Shown: positions 15,214 to 19,120 of the stretch, piece after piece | How the letters are laid out: each line of letters starts with the position of its first letter | Position numbering within the stretch: position 1 is the stretch's first letter | Assembly (NCBI RefSeq): GCF_001280005.1 | Contig: NZ_LGDW01000055.1 | Span: 1 to 19,120 of the forward strand | DNA: 19,120 nucleotides | Origin: Streptomyces sp. NRRL WC-3618 | GTDB taxonomy: Bacteria > Actinomycetota > Actinomycetes > Streptomycetales > Streptomycetaceae | Direction: 5' to 3' | Made by a program: the position numbers and the translations under genes | The notes under the pieces: model-generated | What the model was told of the DNA's origin: nothing | What the model saw: only the letters and a program-made list of their open reading frames with translations | Database searches by the model: none

Positions 15214-16964
15214 GCACCACAGGCCCCACCGCCGGCCAACGCACCGGCATACGGCTGCACGCCCCCGCCCCCGGCTGGGCCCTCGCCGCGGATGTCGTGG
15301 TCGTCGGCTCCGGTGTCGCCGGCCTCACCGCCGCGCTGCGCTGCGACGCGGCCGGCCTGAAGACGGTCGTCGTCACCAAGGCCCGCCTCGACGACGGCTC
15401 CACCCGCTGGGCCCAGGGCGGCATCGCGGCGGCCCTGGGCGAGGGCGACACCCCCGAACAGCACCTGGACGACACCCTGGTGGCAGGCGTGGGCCTGTGC
15501 GACGAGGAGGCCGTCCGGATCCTCGTCACGGAGGGCCCGGACGCCGTACGGCGGCTCATCGAGACCGGCGCCCACTTCGACGAGTCCTCCGAGGGGCGAC
15601 TGGAGCTGACCCGCGAGGGCGGCCACCACCGCCGCCGGATAGCGCACGCGGGCGGCGACGCCACCGGCGCGGAGATCTCCCGCGCGCTCGTCGAGGCGGT
15701 CCGCGCGCGGGGCCTGCGCACGGTCGAGAACGCGCTCGTCCTGGACCTCCTGACGGACGCCGACGGCCGTACGGCGGGCGTGACCCTGCACGTCATGGGA
15801 GAGGGCCAGCACGACGGTGTAGGGGCCGTCCACGCCCCCGCCGTGGTCCTCGCCACCGGCGGCATGGGCCAGGTCTTCTCGGCGACCACCAACCCGTCCG
15901 TGTCGACCGGCGACGGCGTCGCCCTCGCCCTGCGCGCGGGCGCCGAGGTCAGCGACCTCGAGTTCGTCCAGTTCCACCCCACGGTGCTCTTCCTGGGGGC
16001 CGACGCCGAGGGCCAGCAGCCGCTCGTCTCCGAGGCGGTACGCGGTGAGGGCGCCCATCTCGTCGACGCCGACGGCGTGCGCTTCATGACCGGCCAGCAC
16101 GAACTCGGCGAACTCGCGCCCCGGGACATCGTCGCCAAGGGCATCACGCGCCGCATGCAGGAACAGGGCGCCGAACACATGTTCCTGGACGCCCGGCACT
16201 TCGGCGCCCACATGTGGGAGAACCGCTTCCCGACGATCCTCGCCGCCTGCCGCGCCCACGGCATCGACCCGGTCACCGAGCCCGTCCCGGTCGCCCCTGC
16301 CGCCCACTACGCCTCCGGCGGCGTCCGCACCGACTCCCGGGGCCGCACGACCGTCCCCGGCCTGTACGCGTGCGGTGAGGTCGCCTGCACCGGCGTGCAC
16401 GGCGCCAACCGGCTCGCCTCCAACTCGCTCCTGGAGGGCCTGGTCTACGCCGAGCGCATCGTCGCCGACATCATCGCGGCCCACACCGGAAACGGCCTCC
16501 ACGCGCGCGTACCCGCCCCCGTGCCGCACCCGGAGAAGCCCGCACACCCGCTCCTCGCGCCCGAGGCCCGCTTCGCGATCCAGCGCGTCATGACCGAGGG
16601 CGCCGGAGTGCTGCGCTCCGCCGCCTCCCTGGACACCGCCGCCGCGGCCATCCAGAAACTGCACACCGACGCCCGCGACGCCCTCGACGAGAACGGCAAG
16701 ACCGCCGAGCCCGGCGTCGACACCTGGGAGGCCACCAACCTCCTGTGCGTGGCCCGCGTCCTGGTCGCCGCCGCCCGCCTGCGCGAGGAGACCCGCGGCT
16801 GCCACTGGCGCGAGGACCACGCCGAGCGCGACGACACGACCTGGCGCCGCCACATCGTCGTACGGCTGAATCCCGACCGGACGCTGGCCGTACACACCAC
16901 CGACACCGCAGACTTCCCCCCGACCCGGCATCATCAGCCGGAGCACCGTCCCCAGGAGCAGTGA
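15210..16964 (+). CDS. nadB: L-aspartate oxidase
   Basis: 584 aa. Flavoenzyme oxidising L-aspartate to iminoaspartate, the first step of de novo NAD synthesis. The FAD dinucleotide fold is [17 protein letters not shown] (Gly33, Gly35, Gly38). [14 protein letters not shown], then [47 protein letters not shown] and [20 protein letters not shown] are the expected flavin and substrate blocks of the succinate dehydrogenase/NadB group, and the C-terminal helical domain is present. The GTG start lies in a 4-nt overlap with panC. The last ~25 residues are polar and variable. Quinolinate synthase NadA, which uses the product, is not adjacent and must be encoded elsewhere. Confidence 0.96.
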   Translation: MSTTGPTAGQRTGIRLHAPAPGWALAADVVVVGSGVAGLTAALRCDAAGLKTVVVTKARLDDGSTRWAQGGIAAALGEGDTPEQHLDDTLVAGVGLCDEEAVRILVTEGPDAVRRLIETGAHFDESSEGRLELTREGGHHRRRIAHAGGDATGAEISRALVEAVRARGLRTVENALVLDLLTDADGRTAGVTLHVMGEGQHDGVGAVHAPAVVLATGGMGQVFSATTNPSVSTGDGVALALRAGAEVSDLEFVQFHPTVLFLGADAEGQQPLVSEAVRGEGAHLVDADGVRFMTGQHELGELAPRDIVAKGITRRMQEQGAEHMFLDARHFGAHMWENRFPTILAACRAHGIDPVTEPVPVAPAAHYASGGVRTDSRGRTTVPGLYACGEVACTGVHGANRLASNSLLEGLVYAERIVADIIAAHTGNGLHARVPAPVPHPEKPAHPLLAPEARFAIQRVMTEGAGVLRSAASLDTAAAAIQKLHTDARDALDENGKTAEPGVDTWEATNLLCVARVLVAAARLREETRGCHWREDHAERDDTTWRRHIVVRLNPDRTLAVHTTDTADFPPTRHHQPEHRPQEQ

Positions 16965-16969
16965 CAGAA

Positions 16970-17956
16970 GTGACCACCCCCGACCTTCCCCTCGCCCAGA
17001 GCGGCGGCTGCGGCGACGGCTGCGCCTGCGGCGACGCCTCCGACATGGCAGACGAGATGTACCTGGAGTGCGGCCTCGACCCCGCGCTCGCCGCCCTCCT
17101 CGCCGACGCCGGCCTCGACCCGCTGGAGGTCGAGGACATCGCCAACGTCGCCATCCAGGAGGACCTCGACAACGGTGTGGACGTGACGACCGTCGCGACC
17201 ATCCCCGAGGACGCCCGCGCCACCGCCGACTTCACCGCCCGCGAAGGGGGCGTCGTCGCCGGTCTGCGGATCGCCGAGGCGGTCGTCTCCGTGGTCTGCA
17301 CCGACGAGTTCGAGGTCGAGCGGCACGTCGAGGACGGCGACCGCGTCGAGGCCGGCCAGAAGCTGCTCAGCGTCACGACCCGCACCCGTGACCTCCTGAC
17401 GGCCGAGCGCAGCGCCCTCAACATCCTGTGCCGCCTGTCCGGCATCGCGACCGCCACGCGCGCGTGGGCGGACGTCCTGGAGGGCACCAAGGCGCGCGTC
17501 CGCGACACCCGCAAGACGACGCCCGGCCTGCGCTCCCTGGAGAAGTACGCGGTCCGCTGCGGCGGCGGCGTCAACCACCGCATGTCCCTGTCGGACGCGG
17601 CACTCGTCAAGGACAACCATGTGGTCGCCGCCGGCGGCGTCGCCCAGGCCTTCGAAGCGGTCCGGGAAGCCTTCCCGGACGTCCCGATCGAGGTCGAGGT
17701 CGACACGCTGAGCCAGCTGCGCGAGGTGCTCGACGCGGGCGCCGACCTGATCCTCCTGGACAACTTCACCCCCGGGGAGTGCGACGAGGCCGTGGCGGTC
17801 GTCGACGGCCGCGCCCTGCTGGAGGCCTCGGGCCGGCTCGCCTTGGAGAACGCCAAGGAATACGCCGACACCGGCGTCGACTACCTGGCGGTCGGCGCCC
17901 TCACCCACTCCGCGCCGATCCTCGACATCGGTCTCGACCTGCGAGCGGCGGAGTAG
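16970..17956 (+). CDS. nadC: nicotinate-nucleotide diphosphorylase (carboxylating), with Cys-rich N-terminal extension
   Basis: 328 aa from GTG 16970. Converts quinolinate and PRPP to nicotinate mononucleotide. Catalytic core landmarks: EDLDNGVDVTT, REGGVVAGL, LLSVTTRTRDLLTAERSALN, RDTRKTTPGLRSLEKYAVRC, GGGVNHRMSLSDAALVKDNH, EVEVDTLSQL, ILLDNFTP and YLAVGALTHS. The core starts at about residue 35; before it is a ~30-residue extension, GGCGDGCACGD, with Cys14, Cys18, Cys20 and a further Cys34, absent from typical NadC. AGGAG (16954-16958) is 11 nt from GTG 16970 but only 2 nt from the alternative GTG 16961, which would overlap nadB by 4 nt; the former is preferred. Both give the same extension apart from three residues. 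Confidence 0.94.
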   Translation: MTTPDLPLAQSGGCGDGCACGDASDMADEMYLECGLDPALAALLADAGLDPLEVEDIANVAIQEDLDNGVDVTTVATIPEDARATADFTAREGGVVAGLRIAEAVVSVVCTDEFEVERHVEDGDRVEAGQKLLSVTTRTRDLLTAERSALNILCRLSGIATATRAWADVLEGTKARVRDTRKTTPGLRSLEKYAVRCGGGVNHRMSLSDAALVKDNHVVAAGGVAQAFEAVREAFPDVPIEVEVDTLSQLREVLDAGADLILLDNFTPGECDEAVAVVDGRALLEASGRLALENAKEYADTGVDYLAVGALTHSAPILDIGLDLRAAE

Positions 17957-17966
17957 GTACACGGCC

Positions 17967-18764
17967 ATGCTGCTGACCATCGACGTGGGAAACACGCACA
18001 CCGTCCTCGGGCTCTTCGACGGCGACGAGATCGTCGAACACTGGCGCATCTCCACCGACGCGCGCCGCACGGCCGACGAGCTCGCGGTCCTCCTCCAGGG
18101 CCTCATGGGCATGCACCCGCTCCTCGGCGACGAGCTGGGCGACGGCATCGACGGCATCGCCATCTGCGCGACCGTGCCGTCCGTGCTGCACGAGCTGCGC
18201 GAGGTGACACGGCGGTACTACGGCGATGTGCCCGCGGTGCTGGTCGAACCCGGCGTGAAGACGGGCGTACCGATCCTCACCGACAACCCGAAGGAGGTCG
18301 GCGCGGACCGCATCATCAACGCGGTCGCCGCCGTCGAGCTCTACGGGGGCCCCGCGATCGTCGTCGACTTCGGTACGGCGACCACGTTCGACGCGGTGTC
18401 CGCGCGCGGGGAGTACGTCGGCGGGGTCATCGCCCCCGGGATCGAGATCTCCGTCGAGGCGCTCGGGGTGCGCGGGGCGCAGCTGCGGAAGATCGAGGTG
18501 GCGCGGCCCCGCGCGGTGATCGGCAAGAACACGGTCGAGGCGATGCAGGCGGGCATCATCTACGGGTTCGCCGGTCAGGTCGACGGTGTGGTGACCCGGA
18601 TGGCGAAGGAGCTGGCCGAGGACCCGGACGACGTGACGGTGATCGCCACGGGCGGCCTGGCGCCGATGGTGCTCGGGGAGGCGTCGGTGATCGACGAGCA
18701 CGAGCCGTGGCTGACGCTGATCGGGCTGCGGCTGGTGTACGAGCGGAACGTGTCCCGTATGTGA
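17967..18764 (+). CDS. coaX: type III pantothenate kinase
   Basis: 265 aa. Phosphorylates pantothenate, the first committed step of CoA synthesis. This is the ASKHA-fold type III kinase: phosphate-binding IDVGNTHTVLG (Asp6, Asn9, Thr10), VKTGVPILTDNPKEVGADRI with the probable catalytic base Asp114, VVDFGTATTFDA (131-142) and GGVIAPGI (152-159). Length is typical. ATG 17967 lies 10 nt after the nadC stop, with GGAG at 17950-17953, rather far upstream, so translation may depend on coupling to nadC. It is the last gene of the pantoate-NAD-CoA operon. After its stop, 18765-18849 holds no clear terminator hairpin. Confidence 0.95.
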   Translation: MLLTIDVGNTHTVLGLFDGDEIVEHWRISTDARRTADELAVLLQGLMGMHPLLGDELGDGIDGIAICATVPSVLHELREVTRRYYGDVPAVLVEPGVKTGVPILTDNPKEVGADRIINAVAAVELYGGPAIVVDFGTATTFDAVSARGEYVGGVIAPGIEISVEALGVRGAQLRKIEVARPRAVIGKNTVEAMQAGIIYGFAGQVDGVVTRMAKELAEDPDDVTVIATGGLAPMVLGEASVIDEHEPWLTLIGLRLVYERNVSRM

Positions 18765-18837
18765 CCACCGCAGGTCCACCTGGGTGTCTCCCTGCGCCAC
18801 ACCCTCCTTTCGATGTCGAGTTTGTCTGATTAGCGCG

Positions 18838-18843
18838 TATCGT
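18838..18843 (+). promoter_or_regulatory. possible -10 element for the last gene
   Basis: TATCGT ends 6 nt before the ATG at 18850 in an AT-richer patch (TTTGTCTGATTAGCGCGTAT). This is consistent with a leaderless transcript. TGTCGA at 18814-18819 is a weak -35 at 18 nt. Confidence 0.35.
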
Positions 18844-18849
18844 CGCCGC

Positions 18850-19120
18850 ATGCCCACGCCATTCGGATCTCGCGGCGGCATGGCGTTCGGTGCGGAGGAG
18901 CTGCGTGTGCTCCGTCGCGCTCTCGCCCTCGCCCTCCACCCCGGCCCCGCCTCCGCCTCCGCCTCCGCCCAGGACGTCCAGGACTGTCTCCGGCTCGCCG
19001 AGTCCGTCGACGAGGCGACGCGGGAGGGGGTCAGGCTGCGGGCCTTCCTCGTGGCCGACCTCGCCCGCTACCGCGCCGCCCTGCCCGGCACCGCCGCAGG
19101 CTTTCTCACGCTCCTGGAGG
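18850..19120 (+). CDS. small conserved actinobacterial protein of unknown function, 3' end beyond window
   Basis: The frame is open from ATG 18850 to the end of the window, 90 complete codons. The protein begins MPTPFGSRGGMAFGAEELRV and continues with helical, charged stretches (QDCLRLAESVDEATREGVRL, ADLARYRAALPG). I recognise the N-terminal block as one conserved in Streptomyces but no function is known to me. There is no signal peptide, membrane segment or enzymatic motif in the visible part. A second in-frame ATG (18880) is possible. An Ala-Ser run interrupts an otherwise compact helical sequence. Confidence 0.7.
   Translation, partial: MPTPFGSRGGMAFGAEELRVLRRALALALHPGPASASASAQDVQDCLRLAESVDEATREGVRLRAFLVADLARYRAALPGTAAGFLTLLE
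18949..18969 (+). repeat. hexanucleotide microsatellite in the last gene
   Basis: GCCTCC is repeated three times and followed by GCC, encoding Ala-Ser-Ala-Ser-Ala-Ser-Ala in frame. Because the unit is six bases, slippage would change length by two residues without shifting the frame. Confidence 0.8.

Noticed and set aside
16961..16969. Alternative nadC GTG overlapping the nadB stop
   Set aside because: The AGGAG is only 2 nt away, too close; GTG 16970 has workable spacing. It cannot be excluded and changes only three residues.
1..19120. Search by eye for CRISPR arrays, transposases, att sites, tRNA genes and riboswitches
   Set aside because: None seen; no repeat-spacer pattern, no transposase motifs and no tRNA-like cloverleaf or T-loop sequences.

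Overview
The window looks like a chromosomal core segment of a Streptomyces or close relative. GC content is very high with strong third-position GC bias, GTG starts are common, leucine TTA codons are almost absent, and the gene order (lysX/mprF-like, esterase, nuoD2, two-component pair, panC-nadB-nadC-coaX) is one I recognise from Streptomyces. I see no insertion sequence, prophage, CRISPR array, tRNA or rRNA.

Layout. Positions 1-4546 hold a C-terminally cut MprF/LysX-type aminoacyl-phosphatidylglycerol synthase on the minus strand. Facing it is a membrane-anchored antigen-85/FrmB-like alpha/beta hydrolase. The 209-nt spacer between them contains an ECF-sigma-like promoter and a strong 27-nt inverted repeat. 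An unrecognised membrane protein with a coiled coil follows. Positions 4607-6456 hold a translationally coupled minus-strand pair of bacterial PH-domain membrane proteins (YdbS/YdbT type); the first carries the only TTA codon I found in any gene of the window. Positions 6488-8659 hold a solitary complex I subunit D paralogue (NuoD2) that converges, 12 nt apart, on a MidA/NDUFAF7-family methyltransferase. In mitochondria, NDUFAF7 methylates the NuoD orthologue. Positions 8791-10721 hold a NarL-type sensor kinase and response regulator. Positions 10714-13048 (minus) hold a DUF5937/ArsR-type regulator downstream of an L-threonine aldolase-like PLP enzyme. Positions 13241-18764 form a tightly packed cofactor operon: a Rossmann/DUF2520 protein (probable ketopantoate reductase), panC, nadB, nadC and coaX. 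The window ends inside a conserved gene of unknown function.

How the genes fit together. The right half makes precursors of two cofactors: pantoate to pantothenate to 4'-phosphopantothenate (CoA), and aspartate to iminoaspartate, then quinolinate to nicotinate mononucleotide (NAD). Quinolinate synthase (nadA), panB and panD are not here. The left half is weighted towards the cell envelope. The most interesting local unit is nuoD2 with the MidA-like methyltransferase: NuoD2 keeps the arginine that NDUFAF7 modifies in mitochondria but has tryptophan where the quinone-site tyrosine is expected.
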